Origin: Streptomyces griseosporeus
Lineage (GTDB): Bacteria; Actinomycetota; Actinomycetes; Streptomycetales; Streptomycetaceae
DNA length: 64,000 nucleotides
Reading direction: 5' to 3'
Assembly: GCF_014656055.1 (NCBI RefSeq)
Contig: NZ_BNBR01000002.1
Location: 933,164-997,163, forward strand
Part shown: positions 34,359 to 43,418 of the stretch, in pieces
Position numbering within the stretch: the stretch's first letter is position 1
Layout of the letters: the number at the start of each line of letters is the position of its first letter
The notes under the pieces: generated by a model
What the model was told of the DNA's origin: nothing
Databases searched by the model: none
What the model saw: only the letters and a program-made list of their open reading frames with translations
Made by a program: the position numbers and the translations under genes

Positions 34359-35165
34359 ATGACTTCTGCACCACGTCCACACGGACGCCGGCGCACGCTG
34401 ACCGGCGCGCTGGCCGCCGTCGGACTCTCGGCTGTCATGATCATGACAGAGGGCGCGTTGTCGCCCGCGAGCGCCGCCACCTGGCCCACCGCCAACGGCA
34501 GCCAGGCCGTCTCCTCGACCATCTCGGTGTCCGGCACCAAGGACTACGGGATGAAGCGGCTGTACGGCAGCGGCGACCTGGGCAGCGGCAGCCAGGACGA
34601 GGACCAGGGACCGATCCTGGAACTGGCGCCCGGCGCCGTCCTGAAGAACGTCATCATCGGCTCCCCGGCCGCCGACGGCATCCACTGCCTGGGCAGCTGC
34701 ACGCTGCAGAACGTGTGGTGGGAGGACGTCGGCGAGGACGCGGCGACCTTCCTCGGCTCCTCCTCGTCCAACGTCTACACGGTCTCCGGCGGCGGCGCGA
34801 AGGAGGCCAGCGACAAGGTGTTCCAGTTCAACGGCGCCGGCACGCTCAACGTGTCCAACTTCGCCGTGAAGAACTTCGGGACGTTCGTGCGCAGTTGCGG
34901 CAACTGCAAGACGCAGTACAAGCGGACGATCAACCTCAACACGATCGAGGCGACCTACAAGGGCAGCAAGCTCGTCGGCATCAACACCAACTACGGCGAC
35001 AGCGCGACCCTGAGGGCCATCACGATCGTCGGCGACACCAGCAAGAAGATCATCCCCTGCCAGAAGTACATCGGCAACAACACGGGCGCCGAGCCGACCA
35101 CCAACGGCAGCGGCCCCGACGGCACGTACTGCAAGTACTCGTCGTCCGACATCACCTACAAGTGA
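34359..35165 (+). CDS. Secreted pectate lyase, PL3 family
   Basis: A 268-residue exported polysaccharide lyase that cleaves polygalacturonate by beta-elimination. A twin-arginine-like start (G-R-R-R-T-L-T-G) and hydrophobic core end at A-S-A-A near residue 44. The mature part is a parallel beta-helix with the PL3 blocks A-D-G-I-H, W-W-E-D-V-G-E-D-A (calcium-binding acids) and K-V-F-Q-F-N-G-A-G. Several cysteine pairs fit secretion. ATG at 34359 follows GGAAGAAGG. With the divergent CBM2 esterase it forms a plant-cell-wall degradation unit. Confidence 0.9.
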   Translation: MTSAPRPHGRRRTLTGALAAVGLSAVMIMTEGALSPASAATWPTANGSQAVSSTISVSGTKDYGMKRLYGSGDLGSGSQDEDQGPILELAPGAVLKNVIIGSPAADGIHCLGSCTLQNVWWEDVGEDAATFLGSSSSNVYTVSGGGAKEASDKVFQFNGAGTLNVSNFAVKNFGTFVRSCGNCKTQYKRTINLNTIEATYKGSKLVGINTNYGDSATLRAITIVGDTSKKIIPCQKYIGNNTGAEPTTNGSGPDGTYCKYSSSDITYK

Positions 35166-35202
35166 CCGTGACGCGCTGAACGGCGGCCGTACGCAGGGGT
35201 GT

Positions 35203-35967
35203 TCACGCCTCTTCGTACGGCCGCCGCCGTACGGCCCCGGTCAGCTCCCGCTGGTACGCGGCGTAGGCGGCGCGCAGCTCGGCGCCCGGCCAGTCGTCCG
35301 GCAGCAGGGGCGGCGGCAGGACGGGGTCGGCGAGCAGATGGCGTACGACCGCGGCGAAGGCGGTGAGCCGGTCGGCCGGGCGGCCGGCGGCGGCCACATG
35401 GGCGAGCAGCCCGCGCGCGGTGGCCGCCCAGGCGTCCAATGCCCACAGGGCGGCGGCCAGTTCGCGGGCGGGCCGGTCGGGGCGCGCGGTGTAGGTCTGG
35501 GCGACCGCCGTGACGTCCTCGGGGAGCGCGCGGTCCAGGTTGGCCGGGCGCAGCCAGACGCCTTCGCGCAGTTCCGCCAACCGCAGGGCGGCCAGCCGGG
35601 CGCGCAGGTCGGCGCGTTCGGCGGGTCCGCGGCCGGTGGCGGTGACGACGACCATCTCCCAGTCGCCGTCCCACGCGCGCGTGCGCGGGGCGACGGCGTC
35701 GTCCTGGCGGTGCTGGCGGGCGAGCAGCCGGTCACCGATGCGGTAGCCGGTGCCGGTGCGGTGCAGGTCGCCGGCGGCGGTCATCCGGCTGAGCGCCGCG
35801 CGCAGGGTGGAGCCGCCGACGCCGAAGGGCTCCACCGCGCGGGTCAGCTCCCGCACCGGCAGCTCCGGCGGGTGCGCGCCGAGGAGCAGGCTCAGCACGA
35901 CCGACCGGGCCGACAGCGGGCGCAGCCGCAGCTCGGCGGAAGGATCCCCGGAGACGTTCACGCGCAT
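35203..35967 (-). CDS. PaaX-family transcriptional regulator
   Basis: A 254-residue regulator with an N-terminal winged helix (about 20-75, S-A-R-S-V-V-L-S-L-L-L-G, then G-S-T-L-R-A-A-L-S-R-M) and the central and C-terminal PaaX domains. PaaX proteins respond to aryl- or acyl-CoA compounds. It is divergent from an AidB-like acyl-CoA dehydrogenase gene, with an inverted repeat in the 80-bp gap, so control of that gene is likely. The ligand might be a CoA ester handled by the enzyme; this is inference. Confidence 0.85.
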   Translation of the reverse strand: MRVNVSGDPSAELRLRPLSARSVVLSLLLGAHPPELPVRELTRAVEPFGVGGSTLRAALSRMTAAGDLHRTGTGYRIGDRLLARQHRQDDAVAPRTRAWDGDWEMVVVTATGRGPAERADLRARLAALRLAELREGVWLRPANLDRALPEDVTAVAQTYTARPDRPARELAAALWALDAWAATARGLLAHVAAAGRPADRLTAFAAVVRHLLADPVLPPPLLPDDWPGAELRAAYAAYQRELTGAVRRRPYEEA

Positions 35968-36002
35968 GGGCCGACTGTACGCGGGCCGCCGTACGCCACT
36001 CT

Positions 36003-36040
36003 TGTTGCACTATTGCTGCGGCCGAAGGAGAAGTGCAACA
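36003..36040. promoter_or_regulatory. Perfect 9-bp dyad between paaX and the dehydrogenase
   Basis: TGTTGCACT (36003-36011) and AGTGCAACA (36032-36040) are exact complements separated by 20 bp. The second arm lies 7 bp before the dehydrogenase ATG and spans its ribosome-site region, which fits a repressor binding site. Confidence 0.6.
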
Positions 36041-36047
36041 TGGGGTC

Positions 36048-37721
36048 ATGACCTCGATCCTGGAACCGGCCGCGCAGGCGTCCGCCGCGCCGTACGCCAC
36101 GCACGACGTGACCAACCAGCCGCCGCCGCTGGCCCCCTACGACGCCTCGGAGGATGCGGCCCTGCTGGAGGGGCTGCGCCGGGAGGGCGCGGGCTGGGCC
36201 GAGGACGGCATCCGGCGGCTCGGGCTGCGGGCCGGGAGCGCCGAGGCACAGGAGTGGGGGGAGCTGGCCAACCGGCACGAGCCGGAGCTGCGCACCCACG
36301 ACCGGTACGGCCACCGCGTCGACGAGGTCGACTTCCATCGGAGCTGGCACGAGCTGATGCGGGTGGCGGTGGCCGAGGGGCTGGCCGGGGCGCCCTGGGC
36401 CGACGACCGGCCGGGCGCCCACGTGGCCCGGACGGCGGGCGGTCTGGTGTGGGGCCACACGGAGGCCGGGCACGGCTGCCCGACGTCGATGACGTACGCC
36501 GCCGTCCCCGCGCTGCGCCGCCAGCCGGAGCTGGCGAAGGTGTACGAGCCGCTGCTGACCAGCCGGGAGTACGACCCCGGGCTGCGCGTGCCGGCCGAGA
36601 AGCGCGGGCTGCTCGCGGGCATGGGGATGACCGAGAAGCAGGGCGGCTCGGACGTGCGGACCAACACCACGGCGGCCGCGCCGACCGCCGAGCCGGGCGT
36701 GTACACGCTGCGCGGGCACAAGTGGTTCACGTCGGCGCCGATGTGCGATCTGTTCCTGGTCCTCGCGCAGGCGCCGGGCGGGCTGTCGTGCTTCCTGGTG
36801 CCGCGGATCCTGCCGGACGGCACCCGCAACACCTTCCGCATCCAGCGGCTGAAGGACAAGCTCGGCAACCGGTCCAACGCCTCCTCCGAGCCGGAGTTCG
36901 ACGGCACCGTCGCCTGGCTGGTCGGGCCCGAGGGGCAGGGCGTGAAGACCATCATCGAGATGGTCAACTGCACGCGCCTGGACTGCGTGATGGCCTCGGC
37001 GACGCTGATGCGCAAGACGCTGGTGGAGGCCGGTCACCATGTGCGGCACCGCAGCGCGTTCGGGGCGCGGCTGATCGACCAGCCGCTGATGCGCAACGTC
37101 CTCGCCGATCTCGCGCTGGAGTCGGAGGCGGCGACGACGCTGACGCTGCGGCTGGCGGGGGCGGCCGACCGGGCCGTGCGCGGGGACGAGGGCGAGCGGG
37201 CGTTCCGGCGGATCGCCACCGCCGTCGGCAAATACTGGGTGACCAAGCGGGGACCGGCGTTCACCGCGGAGGCCCTGGAGTGCCTGGGCGGCAACGGCTA
37301 CGTCGAGGAGTCCGGCATGCCCCGGCACTACCGCGAGGCGCCGCTGCTGTCGATCTGGGAGGGCTCGGGCAACGTCAACGCCCTCGACGTCCTGCGGGCG
37401 CTCGGCCGGGAGCAGGGCGCGGCCGACGCCCTGTTCGGCGAACTCGCCCTGGCGCGGGGCGCGGACGCCCGGCTCGACGCCGCGGTGACCCGGCTGAAGG
37501 GGCTGCTGTCCACGGGCTCCCCGTCGGGGGCCCGGCGGCTCGTCGAGCTGATGGCCCTGACCCTGCAGGCCTCCCTGCTGGTCCGGCACGCCCCGCCCGC
37601 CGTCGCCGACGCCTTCTGCGCGACCCGGCTGGGCGGCGACTGGGGGCACGCCTTCGGCACGCTGCCGGACGGCGCGGACCTGGACGCGATCGTGGGACGG
37701 GGGTTGCCGGGCGGGGTGTGA
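36048..37721 (+). CDS. Acyl-CoA dehydrogenase family, AidB-like
   Basis: A 557-residue flavoprotein. The length and the block M-G-M-T-E-K-Q-G-G-S-D-V-R match AidB-type dehydrogenases, which in E. coli belong to the alkylation response and have weak isovaleryl-CoA dehydrogenase activity. Further blocks are W-F-T-S-A-P-M-C-D, L-E-C-L-G-G-N-G-Y and P-R-H-Y-R-E-A-P (FAD and dimer contacts). ATG at 36048 is used. It is divergent from a PaaX regulator rather than an Ada-type gene, so a role in catabolism is as likely as one in DNA protection. Confidence 0.85.
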   Translation: MTSILEPAAQASAAPYATHDVTNQPPPLAPYDASEDAALLEGLRREGAGWAEDGIRRLGLRAGSAEAQEWGELANRHEPELRTHDRYGHRVDEVDFHRSWHELMRVAVAEGLAGAPWADDRPGAHVARTAGGLVWGHTEAGHGCPTSMTYAAVPALRRQPELAKVYEPLLTSREYDPGLRVPAEKRGLLAGMGMTEKQGGSDVRTNTTAAAPTAEPGVYTLRGHKWFTSAPMCDLFLVLAQAPGGLSCFLVPRILPDGTRNTFRIQRLKDKLGNRSNASSEPEFDGTVAWLVGPEGQGVKTIIEMVNCTRLDCVMASATLMRKTLVEAGHHVRHRSAFGARLIDQPLMRNVLADLALESEAATTLTLRLAGAADRAVRGDEGERAFRRIATAVGKYWVTKRGPAFTAEALECLGGNGYVEESGMPRHYREAPLLSIWEGSGNVNALDVLRALGREQGAADALFGELALARGADARLDAAVTRLKGLLSTGSPSGARRLVELMALTLQASLLVRHAPPAVADAFCATRLGGDWGHAFGTLPDGADLDAIVGRGLPGGV

Positions 37722-37803
37722 CGGTGCCGTCGGGCCTGGGGGTGTGACGGGCGGGGCCGACGCGTGCACGGTCGGCCTGTCGCGGCTCAGCGGACGCCCG
37801 TGC

Positions 37804-39228
37804 TCACCACCGGTTCCGGCGCAGCCAGCTCTGCATCTTGCGGACGCCGGACGCCTGCCTGGGGCCGTCGGCGGCGCCCGCCCACGTGACCTGCGGGGAC
37901 TGCCCCGGCCCGGGCGGCCCGGCGAGGGCCTGCACATCCTTGAGGCGGGCCCGCCAGGCGCCGTCCGACCTCACCATCGCCACGATGAGCGGCCCTTCGG
38001 GCAGCGGTACGGTCTCCCGGCGCCGGCCGATCTCGTTCACCACGTTGTTCTGCCGCGGCAGGGTCGTCGGGTCCTCGTACCCCGCCAACTCGAAGGTGTG
38101 GACGATCAGGTTGTCGTCGCCGCGGTAGTGGATCGACAGATCGGCCGCGCCCGCCGTGTGCAGCAGGACCTCGGGACCGCTGCCCTCCAGCCACTCCTCG
38201 GTCAGCGTCCGGGCCTCCGCCAGCGGCAGCACGCGGGCGTGCCAGGGGCCGTCCGCCCGCAGCCGCAGGCGCAGGCGCCCGCTGCCGGGCACCGTCGTCA
38301 GAAGCCGGCCCCGGAAGTCGTCCTCGGTGCTGTTGACGAGGTTGTCCTTGTCCTTGTTGCGCCCGTCCAGGGTCCACAGACCGGTGTATCCCTCGCCCCG
38401 CACGGCGAGTTCGACCACGACCGGTCCCGGCGGCAGCCCGTCGACGGCGATCACGTCGTTGTCCCGGCCGCTCCGCGCCCAGGGCTCGAAGACCGGGCCG
38501 AAGGTCCACTGTCGCGGGTGCGCGGGGAACGGCTCGGGGGTGGTCGGCGGCACCGGGGCGGGGCTCGCCACGGCTGCCGGGGCGTGGGCGGCGGCCGGTA
38601 TGGACTGAGGCGTGGACTGCCGGATCTGCACGGCGGCCGGGAGGGGCTGCGGCGTCTGCACGACGGCCGGCACGGGCTGCGCGGTCTGCGGCACCACGAC
38701 AGTGGGCGTCGGAGCGGGACCTGCCGGCGCCGTCTCCATGGCGTCCTCCGCCACCTCCACCCCGTGGTCCGCCGCCAGCGCCGCGAGACCGTCCAGGTAA
38801 CCCTGGCCCACCGCGCGGAACTTCCAGCCGCCCGCGCGCCGGTACAGCTCCGCCAGCACCATGGCCGTCTCGCCGCCGGCGTCGGTCACGTCGTACCGGA
38901 CGACGGATGTGCCGTCCGGCGCGAACGCCTCCACCGACAGCCCGGCCACGTCGCGCATCGCGCCGCTCTCGGTCGCCGCGACGACGAGGACGCGGGCGAT
39001 GTCCTCCTCCACCGACGTCAGGCCCACGTCGAGCCAGGCGGTGCCGTCCTCGGGCCCGGACAGCCGTACGGCACCGGACGGATGCTCCGGAGCACCGTGG
39101 AAGACGACGTCCTGGTCCCCCCGGACCCGGCCGTCGTCCGTCAGCAGCAGCGCCGCCGCGTCCACTCCCGCGCGCACGGCGATCCGCAGCGGCACGGACG
39201 GGACGAAGGCATTGCCTCCCTTGATCAT
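37804..39228 (-). CDS. TerD-family protein with Pro-rich linker and C-terminal beta domains
   Basis: A 474-residue cytosolic protein. Residues 1-150 are a TerD domain (stress or tellurite resistance, calcium-binding in relatives), with I-K-G-G-N at the start, G-D-Q-D-V-V-F-H in place of the usual acidic loop, and A-E-L-Y-R-R-A-G-G-W-K-F-R-A near its end. About 155-235 is a Pro/Ala/Gln-rich linker. About 240-450 looks like two beta-sandwich units (each with a V-V-E-L or H-T-F-E-L-A-G strand). ATG at 39228 fits the domain start. It is not in a ter cluster, so its partners are unknown. Confidence 0.8.
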   Translation of the reverse strand: MIKGGNAFVPSVPLRIAVRAGVDAAALLLTDDGRVRGDQDVVFHGAPEHPSGAVRLSGPEDGTAWLDVGLTSVEEDIARVLVVAATESGAMRDVAGLSVEAFAPDGTSVVRYDVTDAGGETAMVLAELYRRAGGWKFRAVGQGYLDGLAALAADHGVEVAEDAMETAPAGPAPTPTVVVPQTAQPVPAVVQTPQPLPAAVQIRQSTPQSIPAAAHAPAAVASPAPVPPTTPEPFPAHPRQWTFGPVFEPWARSGRDNDVIAVDGLPPGPVVVELAVRGEGYTGLWTLDGRNKDKDNLVNSTEDDFRGRLLTTVPGSGRLRLRLRADGPWHARVLPLAEARTLTEEWLEGSGPEVLLHTAGAADLSIHYRGDDNLIVHTFELAGYEDPTTLPRQNNVVNEIGRRRETVPLPEGPLIVAMVRSDGAWRARLKDVQALAGPPGPGQSPQVTWAGAADGPRQASGVRKMQSWLRRNRW

Positions 39229-39348
39229 GTGACCCCCCACTGATCGTCCCCCGGGTGCAACCGGTCGCACGGGGGAACCGCGAGCGGATCATGTCACACG
39301 CCGCTGACAGGAGGGCCGAGGTACGGGCAGGACAACGCCCGGTACCAG

Positions 39349-39930
39349 TCAGCCCGTTCGCCCCCGCCACAAGGGGTCGAAGCGTGCCCAGGCCAGGTCC
39401 CACAGCTCCAGGCGCCGCTCCTCCAGGCGCCGGCGCAGGGCGCGGCCCGCGGCGAACGGGACGGCCGCGGCGCTGAGGCCGCCGAGGCCGCCGATGAGCG
39501 TGGAGCGCAGTTCGGCCTGGGAGGCGGAGGCGGGCGGGCTCACCAGACGGCCGCGGTGATCGGTCCAGACGGTCACCGCGGTACCGGCGTCCGTACCGGG
39601 ATTGACGCGGACCTGCCCGGAGCGGGCGGAGCCGTCCGGGGCGGTCCAGGCGACCTCGGCCCACACGCGCTCGCCGGCGTCCTCGGGCCGGTCGGCCGCC
39701 CGGCCGGGCGCGGGCTCGGTCAGACGGGCGGCGGCGGGCCGCCACTCGGCGCGCTCCCGTGCCAGGCCGTGCTCGACGGTCCGGGCGGTCGCCAGGCCGG
39801 CGAGCACCCCGGCGAGGACGGTGACCGTCCAGGCGGCGAGCACCACCCACGCCTCGACCCTGTCGGCACGGCGCCGGAGCGGGTTGCGCCGCCAGCGCCA
39901 CAGCCACACCTTCGGTCCTCGGAACGCCAT
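39349..39930 (-). CDS. Rv1733c-family membrane protein
   Basis: A 193-residue protein with two membrane helices (about 32-55 and 145-165) flanking an extracytoplasmic beta-rich domain (V-W-A-E-V-A-W-T-A-P-D-G-S-A-R-S-G). This matches the actinobacterial Rv1733c family, whose function is unknown. ATG at 39930 follows GAGGAGG at good spacing. The basic N-terminus (W-L-W-R-W-R-R-N-P-L-R-R-R) is family-typical. It appears monocistronic. Confidence 0.82.
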   Translation of the reverse strand: MAFRGPKVWLWRWRRNPLRRRADRVEAWVVLAAWTVTVLAGVLAGLATARTVEHGLARERAEWRPAAARLTEPAPGRAADRPEDAGERVWAEVAWTAPDGSARSGQVRVNPGTDAGTAVTVWTDHRGRLVSPPASASQAELRSTLIGGLGGLSAAAVPFAAGRALRRRLEERRLELWDLAWARFDPLWRGRTG

Positions 39931-40214
39931 CGAAGGCTGCCTCCTCGTGAGCACGCGACCATCCCGGGTGCCCTCCCATACGGGCGGCAGGCCCGGGATG
40001 CTCAGGACGAGTCCTCCGGACCGACCGTGGCACGGCGGCGCGGTGGGCGGGCAGATTGCCGCAAAACACCTCCGCGGATCGCCGGCGTCTGCCACAATCG
40101 CCGCCCTGACCTGCGCGGACGCCCGGCCGAGGGGTGGCTGTCAGTGGTGGGGTGCACACTGGCCGGTGTCCAGGACAAAGACGTCCGGACGAGGATGTCG
40201 CGGAGGTGATCGGC

Positions 40215-41306
40215 ATGTCCGAGGTACTGCTCGCCGTGGGTACCCGCAAAGGCCTGTTCATCGGGCGCCGGCGGGGCGGCGCCTGGGAGTTCGACGAGAG
40301 TCCCTGCTTCAACGCCCAGGCGGTCTACTCGGTCGCCGTCGACACCCGCGGTGAGCGTCCGCGGCTGCTGGCCGGCGGGGACAGCGCGCACTGGGGGCCG
40401 TCGGTGTTCCACTCCGACGACCTGGGCCGCACCTGGACCGAGCCGCCCAAGCCGGCGGTCAAGTTCCCGCCGGACACCGGGGCTTCGCTGGAGCGGGTGT
40501 GGCAGCTGCACCCGGCGGCGGCCGAGCCGGACGTGGTCTACGCGGGCACGGAACCGGCCGCGCTGTACCGCTCCGAGGACCGCGGGGAGAGCTTCGAGCT
40601 GGTCCGCCCGCTGTGGGAGCACCCGACGCGCTCGAAGTGGGTGCCGGGCGGCGGCGGGGAGGGGCTGCACACCGTCCTCACCGACGCGCGGGACGCCGGG
40701 TCGGTGACGGTGGCGGTGTCGACGGCGGGCGTGTTCCGCACCACCGACGGCGGCGCGAGCTGGGCGCCGTCCAACTCCGGTGTCTCCGCGGTGTTCCTGC
40801 CCGACCCGAACCCGGAGTTCGGGCAGTGCGTGCACAAGGTGGCCCGGGACGCGGCGGATCCGGACCGGCTGTATCTGCAGAACCACTGGGGGGTCTACCG
40901 CAGCGACGACGCGGGCGCGCACTGGACCGACATCGGCGAGGGCCTGCCCTCCACGTTCGGCTTCGCCGTCGCGGCCCATCCGCACCGCGGGGAGACGGCG
41001 TACGTCTTCCCGATCAACGCCGACTCCGACCGTGTCCCGGCCGGGCGGCGCTGCCGGGTCTTCCGCACGGCGGACGCGGGCAGGACATGGGAGCCGCTCA
41101 CGGCGGGCCTGCCGCAGGAGGACCACTACGGCACGGTGCTGCGGGACGCGATGTGCACCGACGACAGCGGTGACGGCCCGGCGGGCGTCTACTTCGGCAA
41201 CCGCAACGGCGAGGTGTACGCGTCGGCCGACGACGGTGACAGCTGGCGGCAGTTGGCCTCCCACCTGCCCGATGTGCTGTGCGTGCGCGCGGCGGTGGTC
41301 GGATGA
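40215..41306 (+). CDS. BNR/Asp-box beta-propeller (sialidase-like) protein
   Basis: A 363-residue protein with six Asp-box motifs of the form S-x-D-x-G-x-x-W (for example S-D-D-L-G-R-T-W, T-T-D-G-G-A-S-W, S-A-D-D-G-D-S-W), spaced as blades of a beta-propeller. It lacks a signal peptide and the sialidase Arg triad is not obvious, so it is better called a BNR-repeat protein than a true sialidase. ATG at 40215 follows GGAGGTGATCGG. The function is unknown. Confidence 0.83.
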   Translation: MSEVLLAVGTRKGLFIGRRRGGAWEFDESPCFNAQAVYSVAVDTRGERPRLLAGGDSAHWGPSVFHSDDLGRTWTEPPKPAVKFPPDTGASLERVWQLHPAAAEPDVVYAGTEPAALYRSEDRGESFELVRPLWEHPTRSKWVPGGGGEGLHTVLTDARDAGSVTVAVSTAGVFRTTDGGASWAPSNSGVSAVFLPDPNPEFGQCVHKVARDAADPDRLYLQNHWGVYRSDDAGAHWTDIGEGLPSTFGFAVAAHPHRGETAYVFPINADSDRVPAGRRCRVFRTADAGRTWEPLTAGLPQEDHYGTVLRDAMCTDDSGDGPAGVYFGNRNGEVYASADDGDSWRQLASHLPDVLCVRAAVVG

Positions 41307-41370
41307 GCCGCACCGCGTTACCGGGTAGCCCTGGCCACCGGTTGATCACCGCCGTGTGTACGGCAGTAGG

Positions 41371-42057
41371 GTGACGGCCGTGGCACCACGACCGTTGCAT
41401 GAAATCGTCGAACCGGGCTGGGCGAAGGCCCTGGAACCCGTGGCCGGACGGATCGCCGAGATGGGCGACTTCCTGCGCGCGGAGATCGCCGCGGGGCGCA
41501 CCTACCTCCCGGCCGGGCCGAACGTGCTGCGGGCCTTCCAGCAGCCCTTCGACGAGGTCCGCGTCCTCATCGTCGGACAGGACCCCTACCCCACGCCGGG
41601 GCACGCCGTCGGGCTGTCCTTCTCGGTGGCGCCGGACGTACGGCCGCTGCCCGGCAGCCTGATCAACATCTTCCGGGAGCTGCAGGCCGACCTGGGCGTG
41701 CCGCAGCCGTCCAGCGGTGACCTGACGCCGTGGACCCGGCAGGGGGTGCTGCTGCTGAACAGGGCCCTCACCACGGCCCCGCGCAAGCCGGGCGCCCACC
41801 GCGGCAAGGGCTGGGAGGAGGTCACCGAGCAGGCGATACGGGCGCTGGCCGCGCGCGGCAAGCCGCTGGTGTCGATCCTGTGGGGCCGGGACGCGCGCAA
41901 CCTCCGCCCGCTGCTCGGCACCCTGCCGTCGGTGGAGTCCGCGCACCCCTCCCCCATGTCCGCCGACCGCGGCTTCTTCGGCTCCCGCCCGTTCAGCCGC
42001 GCCAACGACCTGCTGATCCGGCAGGGCGGCCAGCCGGTGGACTGGCGCCTGCCATGA
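41371..42057 (+). CDS. ung: Uracil-DNA glycosylase, family 1
   Basis: A 228-residue DNA repair enzyme that removes uracil to start base excision repair. The catalytic motif is G-Q-D-P-Y-P, whose Asp is the general base, and the leucine-loop motif H-P-S-P with the electrophilic His is near the C-terminus. The uracil-binding L-L-N-R-A-L-T stretch and the W-G-R-D-A-R block are present. GTG at 41371 or 41380 could be the start; neither changes the domain. Streptomyces often carry two ung paralogues, and this may be the second. Confidence 0.9.
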   Translation: MTAVAPRPLHEIVEPGWAKALEPVAGRIAEMGDFLRAEIAAGRTYLPAGPNVLRAFQQPFDEVRVLIVGQDPYPTPGHAVGLSFSVAPDVRPLPGSLINIFRELQADLGVPQPSSGDLTPWTRQGVLLLNRALTTAPRKPGAHRGKGWEEVTEQAIRALAARGKPLVSILWGRDARNLRPLLGTLPSVESAHPSPMSADRGFFGSRPFSRANDLLIRQGGQPVDWRLP

Positions 42058-42243
42058 CCCCCCGCTCGGCGCGCGGCCGCACGCCCGGCACACCGGGCGA
42101 CGGGGCGGCCGCGCCGCTCCCCGTCGAGAGCCTCCTCCGTCGGCTCGGCAGTCGTCGCCCGCAGGACGGCCCCGGCGGCGGCCGCCGGCGCGCTTCCGGT
42201 GGCCGACGGAGGCACCCCTTCGTTCCCCAGGGAGGCCCGTCCC

Positions 42244-43323
42244 ATGCCGGCCCGTGACGTGACCGCCGTACCCGATGCGCCCGTCGCCGAGGGCGACGGT
42301 GTCTTCCTCGCGGTGGACTCCGGGGGCTCCGGGCTGCGGGTGGCGCTCGGTGCGGCGGGGCGTGGCGTGGTCGTGCAGCGGGCCGTCGCCGAACCGGTCC
42401 GGACCGGGGCGCGGGGCATCGACGCCGGGCACCTGATGGAGCTGCTGGTACCGGTGGTGCGGGCACTGGCCGAGGAGAGCGGGCTCGGGCAGCCCGTGAC
42501 GGCCGCCGTCGGGGCGGCCGGGCTGAGCACCCTCGGCGCGGATCTGCGCGCCGAACTGCCGGGCGCCCTGCACCGGGCGTTCGGCGTCCGGCGCCTCGCG
42601 CTGGCCGCCGACGCGGTCACCGCCTACACCGGAGCCCTCGGCGCCCGCCCGGGCGCGGTGATCGCCGCCGGGACGGGTCTCATCGCCGTCGGCACGGATC
42701 TGGCCCGCTGGCGGCGCGCGGACGGCTGGGGCCATCTGCTGGGCGACTGCGGCAGCGGCGCCTGGATCGGCCGGGCCGGGCTGGAGGCGGCGCTGCGGGC
42801 GTACGACGGGCGGCCCGGCGGATCGGCGCGGCTGCTGGCCCGCGCCGAGGAGACGTTCGGGCCGGTGCCCGGGCTGCCCGGGCTGCTGTACCCGCGGCCG
42901 GACCGGCCCGCCGTGCTGGCTTCCTTCGCCCCACAGGTGGCGGCCTGCGCCGCCGCGGACGCCGATCCGGTGGCCGCCGGCATCCTCGCCGACGCGGCCC
43001 GGCACATGGCGGAGAGCACCGCCGCCGTCTGCCCGCCCGACGGCGCACCGCTGGTCGCGCTCACCGGCGGGCTGTTCCGCGCGGGCGAATCCCTGCTCGC
43101 GCCCCTGGAGCAGGAGCTGGCCCGGCTGCTGCCGCACGCCCGGCGGGTCCCCGCCGAGGGCGACCCGCTGCACGGCGCGGCCCGTATCGCCGCCGCCCTC
43201 GCCACGGACACCCTCGCCCTGCCGGCCGACGGGACGATGCTGCAGGTGGCGGCCACGACGGCGGACACCCCGCCGCCCGGCACACCGGACGTATCAGCCG
43301 GTAAACCGGCTGATCACTTCTGA
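42244..43323 (+). CDS. BadF/BadG/NagK-type ATPase (GlcNAc kinase-like)
   Basis: A 359-residue actin-fold protein. The phosphate-1 loop is L-A-V-D-S-G-G-S-G (about residue 22), the adenosine region has A-G-T-G-L-I-A-V-G, and the core has W-G-H-L-L-G-D-C-G-S-G-A-W-I-G, as in N-acetylglucosamine kinases. ATG at 42244 follows GGGAGG. The final codons contain a 10-bp-stem hairpin. The likely substrate is an amino sugar, by family; there are no adjacent sugar genes to confirm it. Confidence 0.85.
   Translation: MPARDVTAVPDAPVAEGDGVFLAVDSGGSGLRVALGAAGRGVVVQRAVAEPVRTGARGIDAGHLMELLVPVVRALAEESGLGQPVTAAVGAAGLSTLGADLRAELPGALHRAFGVRRLALAADAVTAYTGALGARPGAVIAAGTGLIAVGTDLARWRRADGWGHLLGDCGSGAWIGRAGLEAALRAYDGRPGGSARLLARAEETFGPVPGLPGLLYPRPDRPAVLASFAPQVAACAAADADPVAAGILADAARHMAESTAAVCPPDGAPLVALTGGLFRAGESLLAPLEQELARLLPHARRVPAEGDPLHGAARIAAALATDTLALPADGTMLQVAATTADTPPPGTPDVSAGKPADHF
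43293..43314. terminator. Palindromic hairpin overlapping the kinase gene's last codons
   Basis: ATCAGCCGGT and ACCGGCTGAT form a perfect 10-bp stem around AA. It lies just before the TGA at 43321-43323. It could serve as a terminator or RNA-stability element, or as a protein-binding palindrome upstream of the next gene. Confidence 0.5.
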
Positions 43324-43418
43324 TCCGTACGTACCTCATCAGACAAAACCGGACGGATACCGCTCACCTGCACCCTCCCCGAACAGGGGAGCCCAGGAAA
43401 CCAGTAACATGCGGCGCC

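Noticed and set aside
40215..41306. Calling the BNR protein a sialidase
   Set aside because: Asp-boxes are clear, but the catalytic Arg triad, Tyr/Glu pair and secretion signal are not visible.
42054..42257. A 68-codon frame starting with an ATGA overlap at the ung stop
   Set aside because: It runs into the kinase gene start and is Arg/Gly/Pro-rich with no homology sense, so it is a chance frame.
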